NCBI GenBank assembly: GCA_016901755.1
Contig: JACJKV010000021.1
Location: 1-50,254, forward strand
DNA: 50,254 nt
DNA from: Thomasclavelia spiroformis
GTDB taxonomy: Bacteria; Bacillota_I; Bacilli_A; Erysipelotrichales; Coprobacillaceae
Direction: 5' to 3'
Positions 8,437-19,162 of this stretch are shown here, one piece after another; position 1 is the first letter of the stretch; every line of letters starts with the position of its first letter. The position numbers and the translations under genes are program-made. The notes under the pieces are model-generated. The model ran no database searches. It was not told where the DNA came from and worked only from the letters and a program-made list of their open reading frames with translations.

Positions 8437-10833
8437 TTATAATATATTCTTTTTCAGATGCCATACATCCTGTACATACTGTTCAATTGTTCTATCTGAA
8501 GAGAAGAAACCACTCTTAGCGATATTTATTAAACAGATTCTAGCCCATTTTGCCTGATCCTGATACAATTCAACAACATGTCTTTGCGCATTAGCGTATG
8601 AATCGAAATCAGCTAACAGGAAGTATTCATCATTTTTATTCATCAGTTCATCATGAATGATCTTAAATTCATTATGATTATTTGAGAAAGTTCCATTTGT
8701 CAAGCTGTCAATAGCTCTACGGATTCTTAAATCATTATTGTAGTAATCCCATGCACGATATGAATTTGTAATTTGCAGGTTCTTAACTTCTTCATCTCTT
8801 AAACCAAAGATTTCACAATTATCCATACCTACTAATTCAGAAATTTCTACGTTAGCACCATCTAATGTTCCTAAAGTAATAGCACCATTCATCATAAATT
8901 TCATATTACCAGTTCCTGATGCTTCTTTTCCAGCAGTTGAAATCTGTTCAGAAATATCAGCAGCAGGCATGATTTTTTCAGCCAAAGTAACTCCATAGTT
9001 TTCTAAGAAAACAACCTTTAAATACTGGTTTGTTTCAGGGTCATTGTTAACAACATCAGCCACACTGTTAATTAATTTGATAACTGTTTTAGCAAAATAA
9101 TATGCACTGGCAGCTTTCGCACCAAAAATAAATGTATGTGGATAAATACGATAGTTTGGATCAGACTTCATATCTAAATACAGCGTAATAACATGCAGAA
9201 TATTTAATAACTGACGTTTATAAGCATGTAATCTTTTAACCTGTACATCAAAAATACTGTTAACATCAACATCAATACCATTATGTTCTTTGATATATTC
9301 AGCTAAGATTTTCTTTCTTTCTGCTTTTACAGCCAGGAATCTGTTCTGTAAAATTGGGTCATCAACGTGATCCATCAGTTTTTCTAATTGTGATGGTTCT
9401 TTGATCCATCCATTACCAATTGTTTCATTGATAATATTTGTTAACTGTGGATTACAGTATGCCAGCCAACGACGATGTGTAACCCCATTTGTTTTATTAT
9501 TAAATTTATTTGGATACAAGATGTGGAAATCTCTTAGTTCTCTGTCTTTAAGAATGTCAGTATGCAATCTGGCAACACCATTAACTGAGAAACTTCCTGC
9601 AATGGCCAGTCTTGCCATATAAACAGTACCATCTCTTAAGATCATTGTACGGTCAACCAGTCCCTGATCATGATTTCCAACCACTTTAGCATAACCAACA
9701 AAACGACGATGAATTTCTTCGATAATCTGATAAACACGTGGCAACAGTGTCTGCATTGTCTGAATTGGCCATGTTTCCAAAGCTTCTGCTAAAATAGTAT
9801 GGTTTGTATAAGCAAAAGTCTGTGTACATATATCCCATGCAGTTTCCCATTGATAATTATATTCATCAATTAAAATACGCATAAATTCAGGAATACATAA
9901 TACAGGATGTGTATCATTCAACTGAATAACATTTTTTTCATGGAAATTATCTAAACTTGGATATTTTCTTAAGTGTGCTTTAATAATAGCCTGTATACCA
10001 GCCGAACAGAAGAAATATTCCTGTTTCAAACGTAACATTTTTCCAGCTGGTGTTGAATCATCTGGATAAAGGTTCTGACAGATGCTTCTTACATCCTGAA
10101 TATAACGCTGGAAATCCTGATTACTTGGGAAATCTTCACTTGGTTCAGCTGACCATAAACGTAAAGTATTTGTATTGACAGTATCATTTCCAATAATTGG
10201 GACATCATAAGGTACGGCAAAAATAGTTTCCGCATCAACGTGTTCCCATTTTCCAGTACTTTCATTCCAAACCACACGACCAAAGAATTTAACTGGTACT
10301 CTATGTTTAGGTTTTCTAACTTCCCACATAAATCCAGTTTTCATCCATTGATCTGGAAGTTCGATCTGATATCCATTTTCAATTTTCTGTTTAAATAAAC
10401 CATATTCATAACGAATCGTATTTCCATGTCCTGGATAATCTAATGATGCCAGTGAATCCATAAAGCAGGCAGCCAAACGACCTAATCCCCCGTTTCCTAA
10501 TCCAGCATCACTTTCTAATTCTTCTAGATCATGAATATTGATTCCGTAATCTTCTAATCCTTCCTTGGCAATTTCATAGATTCCAAGGTTCATCATATTA
10601 TTGACCAGCAAACGTCCTATTAAGAATTCCATTGAGAAATAATGCATTTGTTTTTGCTTATTTGTTGCGACAACGGCTTTGCTGGCAGCCCAGTTAACAG
10701 ATGCATAATCTCTTACCATTGTTTCTAACACCATGAATTTTTCAGTTATATGTGCTTCTTCAACAGTACGTCCATAAGACTCGATAATTCTTCTTGAAAA
10801 CTCAAATTTAAACTCTTCCTTATTCTTAAACAT
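8437..10833 (-). CDS. glgP: Glycogen/maltodextrin phosphorylase
   Basis: 798 aa, the usual length of GT35 phosphorylases. It releases glucose 1-phosphate from alpha-1,4-glucans, using pyridoxal phosphate. The cofactor region EASGTGNMKFMMNGA, with its Schiff-base lysine, followed by TLDGANVEI is intact in the C-terminal third. N-terminal signatures such as GNGGLGRLAACFMDS are also present. The start is ATG 10833, seven bases after AGGAG (10845-10841); an in-frame TTG 21 bases upstream precedes that ribosome site and was rejected. It has its own promoter and lies between pulA and glgB. Confidence 0.96.
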   Translation of the reverse strand: MFKNKEEFKFEFSRRIIESYGRTVEEAHITEKFMVLETMVRDYASVNWAASKAVVATNKQKQMHYFSMEFLIGRLLVNNMMNLGIYEIAKEGLEDYGINIHDLEELESDAGLGNGGLGRLAACFMDSLASLDYPGHGNTIRYEYGLFKQKIENGYQIELPDQWMKTGFMWEVRKPKHRVPVKFFGRVVWNESTGKWEHVDAETIFAVPYDVPIIGNDTVNTNTLRLWSAEPSEDFPSNQDFQRYIQDVRSICQNLYPDDSTPAGKMLRLKQEYFFCSAGIQAIIKAHLRKYPSLDNFHEKNVIQLNDTHPVLCIPEFMRILIDEYNYQWETAWDICTQTFAYTNHTILAEALETWPIQTMQTLLPRVYQIIEEIHRRFVGYAKVVGNHDQGLVDRTMILRDGTVYMARLAIAGSFSVNGVARLHTDILKDRELRDFHILYPNKFNNKTNGVTHRRWLAYCNPQLTNIINETIGNGWIKEPSQLEKLMDHVDDPILQNRFLAVKAERKKILAEYIKEHNGIDVDVNSIFDVQVKRLHAYKRQLLNILHVITLYLDMKSDPNYRIYPHTFIFGAKAASAYYFAKTVIKLINSVADVVNNDPETNQYLKVVFLENYGVTLAEKIMPAADISEQISTAGKEASGTGNMKFMMNGAITLGTLDGANVEISELVGMDNCEIFGLRDEEVKNLQITNSYRAWDYYNNDLRIRRAIDSLTNGTFSNNHNEFKIIHDELMNKNDEYFLLADFDSYANAQRHVVELYQDQAKWARICLINIAKSGFFSSDRTIEQYVQDVWHLKKNIL

Positions 10834-10868
10834 AACTTTTCTCCTATTTTTCAAATCTTACGTTCCCT

Positions 10869-10897
10869 ATAATAGCTCATTTTTTCTTCTTTGTCAC
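10869..10897 (-). promoter_or_regulatory. glgP promoter
   Basis: Read on the minus strand: -35 GTGACA (10897-10892), 17-base spacer, -10 TATTAT (10874-10869). It starts glgP independently of glgB, whose terminator lies upstream. An inverted repeat GTTTCAG-N9-CTGAAAC (10952-10974) is centred about 70 bases upstream of the -35. Confidence 0.7.
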
Positions 10898-10983
10898 TAC
10901 TTTTTTTGACGATAACGTATTAGCCAAAAGGGAAAAATCAACAGTAATTTCAGTTTCAGAAAAGCTTCCTGAAACAAAATCAT

Positions 10984-11013
10984 AAAAAAGCACTAAGTTT
11001 TTATACTTAGTGC
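10984..11013 (-). terminator. glgB terminator
   Basis: A perfect 9-bp stem (10990-10998 with 11005-11013, GCACTAAGT and its complement) is followed on the minus strand by six T. Confidence 0.9.
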
Positions 11014-11024
11014 CTGACGCCAAA

Positions 11025-12962
11025 TTATTTCTTCTTTGTCGTTTTTTTGGTTTCTTTTGTACTTTGTTTTACTGCTTTAACCGTCTTTGGTTTCACTTCA
11101 AAAATACATGCACTAAAAGGAGCTAAATTAATATCGATATAGTGATCTTTATTGATGAGATATGTGCGATCTTCATCTTTCGTTTTCTTAGCACGGATAG
11201 CTCGTGGATTAACGAAATTGCTTCCTGAATAAATATTCTGATCAGTATTAAGAATTTCTTTATAGCTGCCGTCAATATTAACTGGCACACGATATTTTTC
11301 ATGTCTATTACCGATAAAATTCATGACCGCAATAATGGCATTTCCTTTTTTATCTTTTCTTTCAATTGCAAAAACACATTGATCATGATCATCAACAACA
11401 AGCCATTCAAAACCATGATAATCATAATCCAGTTCATATAATGCCGGATATTCCAGATACAGCTGGTTTAATTTCTGCATCAGATGATGGAACGCATCAT
11501 GATCAGGATAAGACAGAATTTCCCATCCAATTGATTTTGATTCATCCCATTCTTTATATTCAGCCAGTTCGTTACCCATAAAATTCAGTTTTTTACCTGG
11601 ATGCATGAACATATAGACATACAGTGCTTTGACCTGAGCTAATTTATCCCCATGTAATCCCCACATTTTATTGATGATCGTAGCTTTACCATGAACCACT
11701 TCATCATGTGAAAATTCCAGCAGGAATCTTTCTGAATAAAAATATGCCATCGAAAAAGTAATATATTTACTATCATACTGACGATAAACTGGATCTTCCT
11801 GGAAATATTTTAAAGTGTCATTCATCCATCCTAAATCCCATTTATAGTCAAAGCCTAATCCATTTTCTCCAACTGGTTTAGTAACCCCTGGATAATCAGT
11901 TGAATCTTCTGCTATCATCATTACTGTTGGATGATATCCAGACATATGACCATTCAATCTTTTCATCCATTCGATCGCACCAAGGTTTTCACCTAGATTT
12001 TTATTTCCCTCATGATAAATCAGATTGCTGACAGCATCAAATCTAAATCCATCCATATGATAATAAGTAGCAAAAAAGTCAATTGAACTTAACAGAAAAC
12101 TTCTGACTTCATTTTTACCTAAATCAAAATATACACTATCCCAAGGACTATAACGACGATTAATATCATTATAATCATAGACAAAGCCACCATCGTACAT
12201 ATGCAATCCATGAGCATCTTTAACAAAGTGAGCAGGTACAACGTCCATGATAACTCCGATTCCTTCATTATGACAGGCATCAATAAATTTCATCAGCTGT
12301 TTTGGATATCCATAACGTGATGTTGCACTATAAAATCCTGTAGCCTGATACCCCCATGAACCATCAAAAGGGAATTCTGTTAAAGGCATGACCTCTAAAT
12401 GTGTATAGCCCATTTTCTTAACATAAGGGATGATCAGATCAATCAGTTCTTCATAAGTATAGTATTCACCTGGATCCCCTTCCCCCTCACTTTCACGTTT
12501 CATTTTCCAAGAACCAATATTTGCTTCATAAATATTCAATGGTCGATCAAAATTCTTGGTTCTTTTTTTAACCCATTCTTTGTCGTTCCATTTATAACCT
12601 TCAATATTATAAACCTTTGAAGCAGTTCCTGGTCTTAACTCACTGTAATAGGCATATGGATCAGCACGATCAACTTTCTGACCCCATGCAGTTTCAAATC
12701 TGAATTTGTACAGTGCACCTTCTTTGACACCCGGTACAAACACTGTCCAGATTCCTCCATCAAAATATCTTTCCATTGGCCAAGGTTTTTCACCCCAGTC
12801 ATTAAAATCACCTATAACTTCTGCACTTTTGGCATTAGGTGCATAGGTTGTAAAACGCACTCCTTTTTTTCTGTTTTCTGTTACAAGATGTGCGCCAAAT
12901 ATTTTATAAGCTTGTAAACAGTTTCCATCATGAAATGTATGAATTAAAAAATTGTCAAACAT
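11025..12962 (-). CDS. glgB: 1,4-alpha-glucan branching enzyme
   Basis: 645 aa, GH13 branching enzyme that makes alpha-1,6 branches in glycogen. It has a CBM48 module (YAPNAKSAEVIGDFNDW, 40-56) and a catalytic barrel with DVVPAHF, GFRFDAVSN (nucleophile D309), IAEDS (acid/base E352) and FSHDEVVHGK. The C-terminus is a Lys/Thr-rich tail of about 20 residues (ending TKETKKTTKKK), which looks disordered and is not part of the fold. The start is ATG 12962: AAGGAGAG sits between it and an earlier in-frame ATG. The promoter is at 12990-13018, with a cre-like box just upstream. No glgC or glgA is nearby. Confidence 0.95.
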   Translation of the reverse strand: MFDNFLIHTFHDGNCLQAYKIFGAHLVTENRKKGVRFTTYAPNAKSAEVIGDFNDWGEKPWPMERYFDGGIWTVFVPGVKEGALYKFRFETAWGQKVDRADPYAYYSELRPGTASKVYNIEGYKWNDKEWVKKRTKNFDRPLNIYEANIGSWKMKRESEGEGDPGEYYTYEELIDLIIPYVKKMGYTHLEVMPLTEFPFDGSWGYQATGFYSATSRYGYPKQLMKFIDACHNEGIGVIMDVVPAHFVKDAHGLHMYDGGFVYDYNDINRRYSPWDSVYFDLGKNEVRSFLLSSIDFFATYYHMDGFRFDAVSNLIYHEGNKNLGENLGAIEWMKRLNGHMSGYHPTVMMIAEDSTDYPGVTKPVGENGLGFDYKWDLGWMNDTLKYFQEDPVYRQYDSKYITFSMAYFYSERFLLEFSHDEVVHGKATIINKMWGLHGDKLAQVKALYVYMFMHPGKKLNFMGNELAEYKEWDESKSIGWEILSYPDHDAFHHLMQKLNQLYLEYPALYELDYDYHGFEWLVVDDHDQCVFAIERKDKKGNAIIAVMNFIGNRHEKYRVPVNIDGSYKEILNTDQNIYSGSNFVNPRAIRAKKTKDEDRTYLINKDHYIDINLAPFSACIFEVKPKTVKAVKQSTKETKKTTKKK

Positions 12963-12989
12963 ATGTACACTCTCCTTCATTTGTAATTA

Positions 12990-13018
12990 ATTATATCACA
13001 TTATTTCATACCGGTCAC
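12990..13018 (-). promoter_or_regulatory. glgB promoter
   Basis: Read on the minus strand: -35 GTGACC (13018-13013), 17-base spacer, -10 TATAAT (12995-12990). The cre-like box at 13023-13038 begins five bases upstream of the -35. Confidence 0.7.
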
Positions 13019-13022
13019 TAAG

Positions 13023-13038
13023 AAGATAGCGCTTTCAT
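13023..13038 (-). promoter_or_regulatory. cre-like CcpA box upstream of glgB
   Basis: The minus-strand core TGAAAGCGCTATCT fits the cre consensus TGWAANCGNTNWCA at all but the last base. It lies just upstream of the -35, where CcpA can activate as well as repress, so the sign of control is unknown. Confidence 0.55.
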
Positions 13039-13055
13039 TTTGACAGACAAACTAA

Positions 13056-13088
13056 TTAAAAAATCATGGTCATTGATTAGCCATGATT
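13056..13088 (-). terminator. HAD phosphatase terminator over the stop codon
   Basis: An 8-bp stem (AATCATGG 13062-13069, CCATGATT 13081-13088) has the stop codon (13070-13072) in its loop. An A run on the plus strand supplies U residues to the transcript. Confidence 0.8.
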
Positions 13089-13831
13089 TGTGCGATACAA
13101 TTCGCTATCGTTTCAACCTGATATCTGGTTTTTACCTGAACGTCTTCTGGACTGCGCCAAAAAGTGAAAGAATTTTTACAGGCTTCAAACATTGGAATAT
13201 CATTCCATGAATCACCAATGGCATGAATATCATCATCTTCAAGATGAAAATAATGCTGAATCGTTTGAATACCATTACCTTTGGAACAGCCTTTAGCACA
13301 CATATCAATATTATCTATGTTCTGATATACTGCAATTTCCTGACCGAAGCAAGCCTCGATTTCTTGTCTGATTGCTGTTGTTTTTTCTACATCTTCTTCA
13401 AAATGCATAGAAAAAGCTTCAAAAGCATCCTCAAAACCATCTAGATTTTCAACTGTTTCAATACGTGGAGGATACTGTTTATTTGGATTTTTTACATACA
13501 TCTTTCCCTGATAAACAAACGTATAGCATATCTTTTCACTGAAATGATCCATAATTTTTTCAATCAATGATTTTTGCAGATAATGAGCTGCAATGATGTG
13601 ATGATCTTTATCATAAATAATAGCACCACTGTTAGTTATATAAAAATCAAACTTTACATCCTCACACCATTTAACGATTCCATCCAGGCCTCTTCCAGTA
13701 CACACACCAAAAAGATTTCCTGCTTTTTGAAACTGTTGGATTGCTTTTTTATCTTCTTCTAAAATAATATTTTCATCTTGACGGGGATGCAGCAATAATG
13801 TCCCATCAAAATCACTCGCCAATAATTTCAT
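13070..13831 (-). CDS. HAD-superfamily Cof-type sugar-phosphate phosphatase
   Basis: 253 aa, HAD subfamily IIB (Cof type). These are Mg-dependent phosphatases acting on sugar phosphates and other small phosphates; the substrate here is unknown. Motif I is DFDGT (nucleophile Asp within the first 10 residues), motif II lies near FGVCTGR, and motif IV is GDSWNDIPMFE. The start is ATG 13831, preceded by AAGGAGG; an earlier in-frame ATG lies upstream of that ribosome site. It is bracketed by terminators, so it is probably a single transcript. Confidence 0.88.
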   Translation of the reverse strand: MKLLASDFDGTLLLHPRQDENIILEEDKKAIQQFQKAGNLFGVCTGRGLDGIVKWCEDVKFDFYITNSGAIIYDKDHHIIAAHYLQKSLIEKIMDHFSEKICYTFVYQGKMYVKNPNKQYPPRIETVENLDGFEDAFEAFSMHFEEDVEKTTAIRQEIEACFGQEIAVYQNIDNIDMCAKGCSKGNGIQTIQHYFHLEDDDIHAIGDSWNDIPMFEACKNSFTFWRSPEDVQVKTRYQVETIANCIAQIMANQ

Positions 13832-13853
13832 GACCCTGCCTCCTTTTACCATT

Positions 13854-13894
13854 AAAAAGAATCATTTCCTTAAGATAACACAGAAAATGATTCT
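13854..13894 (-). terminator. pfk terminator
   Basis: A 10-bp stem (AGAATCATTT 13859-13868 with 13885-13894) is followed on the minus strand by five T. It closes the ppk1-pfk operon. Confidence 0.8.
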
Positions 13895-13909
13895 CTAACT
13901 ATATTTTAT

Positions 13910-14983
13910 CTATATTCTGTTACCAAAAGAAATACCTAAGGCACTGGCCATTTTAACCAGTTCACCCTCTTTTTCAACATATTTAAGATATCCCGCTGTT
14001 TCCTTTAAAGGAATAGAAGTCACTTCATTTCCTCTTAAAACTGGCAATTTGCCAAAATCATGATTCATGATCAGTTGAGCACCCTCAACCCCAAAACGGG
14101 TTGCCATAACTTTATCATAGGCACATGGTGTTCCTCCACGCTGAACATGACCACAGCATGAAACACGTACTTCCATATCAACCAGTTTTTTTAATGAATC
14201 AGCAATATCATAAGCAACTGACTTTCCTTCACGAGCGGCAACGACTCGTTTATACTGTTTTTTAGTAAGCATCGCTTCATCTTCTGACAAAGCTCCTTCT
14301 GCACAGGCAATAACAAAATATTTTTGTCCCTGTTTCTGTTTTTTATCAATAACCTTAGCTATGTAATTGATATCATAAGGAATTTCTGGTAACAGGATCA
14401 TATCCGCTCCTGAGGCAATACCGGCATGAAGACAGATATGTCCTACTTTGTGCCCCATAATTTCTACTACAAACAAACGACTGTGACTCGCTGCTGTAGT
14501 TTTGATCTGTTCCAGATATGTTGTCGCGATATCAATAGCTGACTGAAAACCAAAGGTATAATCTGTTCCCCAGGTATCATTATCAATGGTTTTAGGTAAA
14601 CCGATAACCTGCAGTCCTTCTTCATATAGCATATTTGCTGATTTTAATGAGCCATTTCCGCCTAAAACCGCCAGACAATCCAGTTTGAGATTTTTATAGG
14701 TCTTTTTCATTGCAGCCACTTTATCGAAGCCATTTTCAATGACCCGCATCTTTTTAAAAGGACAACGGGAACTTCCTAAAATGGTACCTCCCATATTAAG
14801 AATATTTGAAAAATCAGAGACTTTCATTTCCAGATAGTTACCATACATCAATCCTTTATAGCCATCTAAAAAACCAATAATTTCAAGATCTTTGACATTC
14901 TGACTTAAAGTCAGTACCAAAGCTCGCATTGTTGCATTCAGTGCCTGACAGTCCCCTCCACTGGTAAGAATTCCTAACCTCAT
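13910..14983 (-). CDS. pfkA: 6-phosphofructokinase, mixed-substrate (group III-like) type
   Basis: 357 aa, longer than the roughly 320-aa ATP enzymes of Bacillus and E. coli. It phosphorylates fructose 6-phosphate. The catalytic core TIDND (base D134) and fructose-6-phosphate residues in GHVQRGGTP are intact. The donor site differs: GGNGS (108-112) replaces GGDGS, and K131 in LPKTIDND replaces the Gly of ATP enzymes. MGH replaces the usual MGR. Lys at that position is typical of PPi-dependent or mixed enzymes, so ATP versus PPi use cannot be read from sequence. AAGGAGG precedes the ATG. It lies 14 bases after ppk1 in an operon. Confidence 0.88.
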   Translation of the reverse strand: MRLGILTSGGDCQALNATMRALVLTLSQNVKDLEIIGFLDGYKGLMYGNYLEMKVSDFSNILNMGGTILGSSRCPFKKMRVIENGFDKVAAMKKTYKNLKLDCLAVLGGNGSLKSANMLYEEGLQVIGLPKTIDNDTWGTDYTFGFQSAIDIATTYLEQIKTTAASHSRLFVVEIMGHKVGHICLHAGIASGADMILLPEIPYDINYIAKVIDKKQKQGQKYFVIACAEGALSEDEAMLTKKQYKRVVAAREGKSVAYDIADSLKKLVDMEVRVSCCGHVQRGGTPCAYDKVMATRFGVEGAQLIMNHDFGKLPVLRGNEVTSIPLKETAGYLKYVEKEGELVKMASALGISFGNRI

Positions 14984-14997
14984 AAAATTCCTCCTTA

Positions 14998-17034
14998 TTA
15001 TACATGTTTTTTAAAGAAATATTCCTGACTGTTAAGTAAAGGTTCTTTATTTTTTACACGTTTATAATTTCCGTTTGCTTTTAATTCACATGCCTTGACA
15101 TTATCTTTAAGCATGATATCAAACATATTAACGATCGTTTTTCTGATTTTTTCATCAAGAACGATAGTCGCTACTTCCACTCTTCTTTCCAGATTTCTCG
15201 TCATTAAATCTGCTGAAGAAATATAAACTTTCTGTTCGTCACCACGTCCAAAAATATAAACTCGTGAATGTTCAAGATAGCGACCAACGATCGAAATGAT
15301 CCTGATATTTTCTGTCAGATCTTTAATACCTGGAATGATACAGCAGATACCTCTGACGATCATATCAATTTTTACACCAGCCTGACTGGCTTCAATCAGT
15401 TTATCAATCATAGGTTTACTTGATACTGAATTACATTTAAAGCCCAGATAAGCCTCTTTTCCTTCTTTAGCCAAAGCAATCTGATGATCAATTTCAGCAA
15501 ATATTTTTGACAGCATACAGTGCGGTGCCACCATGAGCAGATGTGAATCAGTTTCCGTTTCACCTAAACTTAAATGATTAAAAATCGTATTCATTTCTTC
15601 ACCAATTTCATGATTTGATGTCATCAGTGAAAAATCAGTATATAAACGAGAAGTCACTTCATTATAGTTCCCCGTTCCTATTTGACAAATATAGTCAACA
15701 GATGTGCCGTTTTTATAAGTAATCAGACATAATTTAGAGTGAACCTTCAAACCATCTAAACCATATATCACATGACAGCCTGCTGCCTCCAGTCGTTTTG
15801 ACCAGTTAATATTTCGGGCTTCATCAAACCTCGCTCTTAATTCAACCAGTACAACAACTTCTTTGCCGTTTTCAACAGCTCGAATCAGACTGTTGACAAT
15901 TTTAGAATTTTTGGCAACACGATATAAAGTCATTTTAATACTCGCTACATGGCTGTCCTGGCTGGCTTCATTTAACAGCCTTAAAAAGGGTGACATTGAT
16001 TCAAATGGATAAGAAAGCAGAATATCCTTTTTCAGGATCTGCTTGATCATTGGTACCTTATTTTCAACCAATGGACTGTTTCTAGCTTCCAGAGGCTTGT
16101 AAAAATAATTATGATCATCACTTTTGAGATGATCCCTTAATTCTGAAATAAAAGAAAGATCTAAAGGTGCCAGACTGGTTATGATCTGATTGCGCTTAAC
16201 ATTTAAAAAGTTCATCAGCATAGCGATTTCCAGATCTTCCAGACCTGGTGACATTTCCAGACGAATTGGAACCAGTTTTCTTCGTTCTTTTACCAGTGAT
16301 TCCATCATTTCTCGATAATCATCATGTCCCTGTAAAGCATGATCGTCTTCATCGATATCAGCACTTCTGGTTACGCGAATAAACGCAGATTTTCTGATCG
16401 TATATTTTTCAAATATTTTATCGATATTTGCCTTAATGATATCTTCTACCAGAACAAAACATTTATGATCACTATTAAGGACCATCAGTCTTTCATCCAT
16501 TGCCTGTGAACAGGAAACGATACCCATCTTTCTCTTCCCTTTTTTGCTTTCCAGCTGAACAACGATATATAATTCTTTATTATTTAAAAATGGAAAAGGC
16601 TGACGTTTTGAAATAACCTGTGGTGAAACCAGCGGCAGAATTTCACGATCAAAATATTTTTCAAAGTATTTCTGTTCTTTATTATTTAACTGATCATACT
16701 GCATGATCTTCCATCCATCTTTTTCCAGTTTTTTTAGTATCTGCTGATATATCTTATCTTTTTTGGCATTCAGATACTCTACCCTTTTTAAACAGGCACG
16801 AAATTGCTGCTGAGCTGTCATCCCTGTTTTGCTGTCCTTGACGGTTGGATTCAGCAGCATCGTATCATACAGCGATCCCATTCGTACCATAAAAAATTCA
16901 TCCAGGTTGGATTGAAAAATAGACACAAAGCTTAATTGCTCACCAATAGGAACATGAGCATCTTTGGCCTGATTTAAAACACGATTATTAAATTTCAACC
17001 AGGATAACTCTCGATTTTCTCTACACTCGATCAT
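14998..17034 (-). CDS. ppk1: Polyphosphate kinase 1
   Basis: 678 aa, full-length PPK1. It reversibly transfers the terminal phosphate of ATP to polyphosphate through a phosphohistidine. The N-terminal domain signature SNLDEFFMVRMG and the two PLD-like catalytic domains are visible: KVHSKLCLI holds the phosphorylated His, and HSRVYIFGRG holds the second conserved His. GAGGAGG precedes the ATG. It is the first gene of a two-gene operon with pfk, which links polyphosphate and glycolysis in one transcript. Confidence 0.96.
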   Translation of the reverse strand: MIECRENRELSWLKFNNRVLNQAKDAHVPIGEQLSFVSIFQSNLDEFFMVRMGSLYDTMLLNPTVKDSKTGMTAQQQFRACLKRVEYLNAKKDKIYQQILKKLEKDGWKIMQYDQLNNKEQKYFEKYFDREILPLVSPQVISKRQPFPFLNNKELYIVVQLESKKGKRKMGIVSCSQAMDERLMVLNSDHKCFVLVEDIIKANIDKIFEKYTIRKSAFIRVTRSADIDEDDHALQGHDDYREMMESLVKERRKLVPIRLEMSPGLEDLEIAMLMNFLNVKRNQIITSLAPLDLSFISELRDHLKSDDHNYFYKPLEARNSPLVENKVPMIKQILKKDILLSYPFESMSPFLRLLNEASQDSHVASIKMTLYRVAKNSKIVNSLIRAVENGKEVVVLVELRARFDEARNINWSKRLEAAGCHVIYGLDGLKVHSKLCLITYKNGTSVDYICQIGTGNYNEVTSRLYTDFSLMTSNHEIGEEMNTIFNHLSLGETETDSHLLMVAPHCMLSKIFAEIDHQIALAKEGKEAYLGFKCNSVSSKPMIDKLIEASQAGVKIDMIVRGICCIIPGIKDLTENIRIISIVGRYLEHSRVYIFGRGDEQKVYISSADLMTRNLERRVEVATIVLDEKIRKTIVNMFDIMLKDNVKACELKANGNYKRVKNKEPLLNSQEYFFKKHV

Positions 17035-17065
17035 AATAATATCCTCCTCAAGACCATATATTTTA

Positions 17066-17094
17066 ATTATAGCTTTTTTTTCGCACCGTGACCA
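17066..17094 (-). promoter_or_regulatory. Promoter of ppk1-pfk
   Basis: Read on the minus strand: -35 TGGTCA (17094-17089), 17-base spacer, -10 TATAAT (17071-17066). It follows the bglA terminator. Confidence 0.55.
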
Positions 17095-17131
17095 TCATTT
17101 TCTTGTTAATCTGAAGTTAAGAATATTTAAT

Positions 17132-17173
17132 AAAAAAGTGATTTAGTTAAAAGATCACTTTAAACTAAATCAC
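17132..17173 (-). terminator. bglA terminator
   Basis: A perfect 11-bp stem (GTGATTTAGTT 17138-17148 with 17163-17173) is followed on the minus strand by six T. Confidence 0.9.
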
Positions 17174-17181
17174 TGTCATAA

Positions 17182-18681
<1,500 letters not shown>

Positions 18682-18739
18682 TTATATTTTATTGTTTTTT
18701 CAAAATATTTGCCAATCATTTTCACAAATTGAAATAAAA

Positions 18740-19162
18740 TCATTCTTCAATATCAATTTCATAAATATCTTCTATTTTAATGTGTACATCATTATCCATA
18801 ATGATCATTCCCTGAAACTGATCAATTTTTTGAATATGTCCCCATAGTGTATGATAATACCCTGAATCAGCGTTTATTTCAGGAATAAAATACGTTATTC
18901 TAACTAAAACAAGCGGTAATTTCTGAGTCAAAAGCTTACGCAAACAATGATCAATTATTTTTTTCTGATCATCATCGAGCTGCTTTTTTGACTCAAATAC
19001 TTTTTCTTTATCGGAAATAATTTCTTTATGTCCTCCTAAAGCAGAAAAGGGAGCAAACTGTGCAGCTCTTTCCTGAGCTGACATCCAATGATGTTTTGTT
19101 GACTTATGATAAGGACGCTTGACAATATCACTATGATCATGAATATTTCTGTAAGTGGCCAT
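18740..19162 (-). CDS. YolD-like protein
   Basis: 140 aa, YolD-like family. The N-terminal block RPYHKSTKHHWMSAQERAAQ and FAPFSAL is the conserved part; members usually sit beside Y-family polymerases of the UvrX type, and their biochemical role is not established. Its ATG overlaps the stop of the polymerase gene by one base (TAATG), which implies translational coupling. No membrane segment or signal peptide is seen. Confidence 0.8.
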   Translation of the reverse strand: MATYRNIHDHSDIVKRPYHKSTKHHWMSAQERAAQFAPFSALGGHKEIISDKEKVFESKKQLDDDQKKIIDHCLRKLLTQKLPLVLVRITYFIPEINADSGYYHTLWGHIQKIDQFQGMIIMDNDVHIKIEDIYEIDIEE

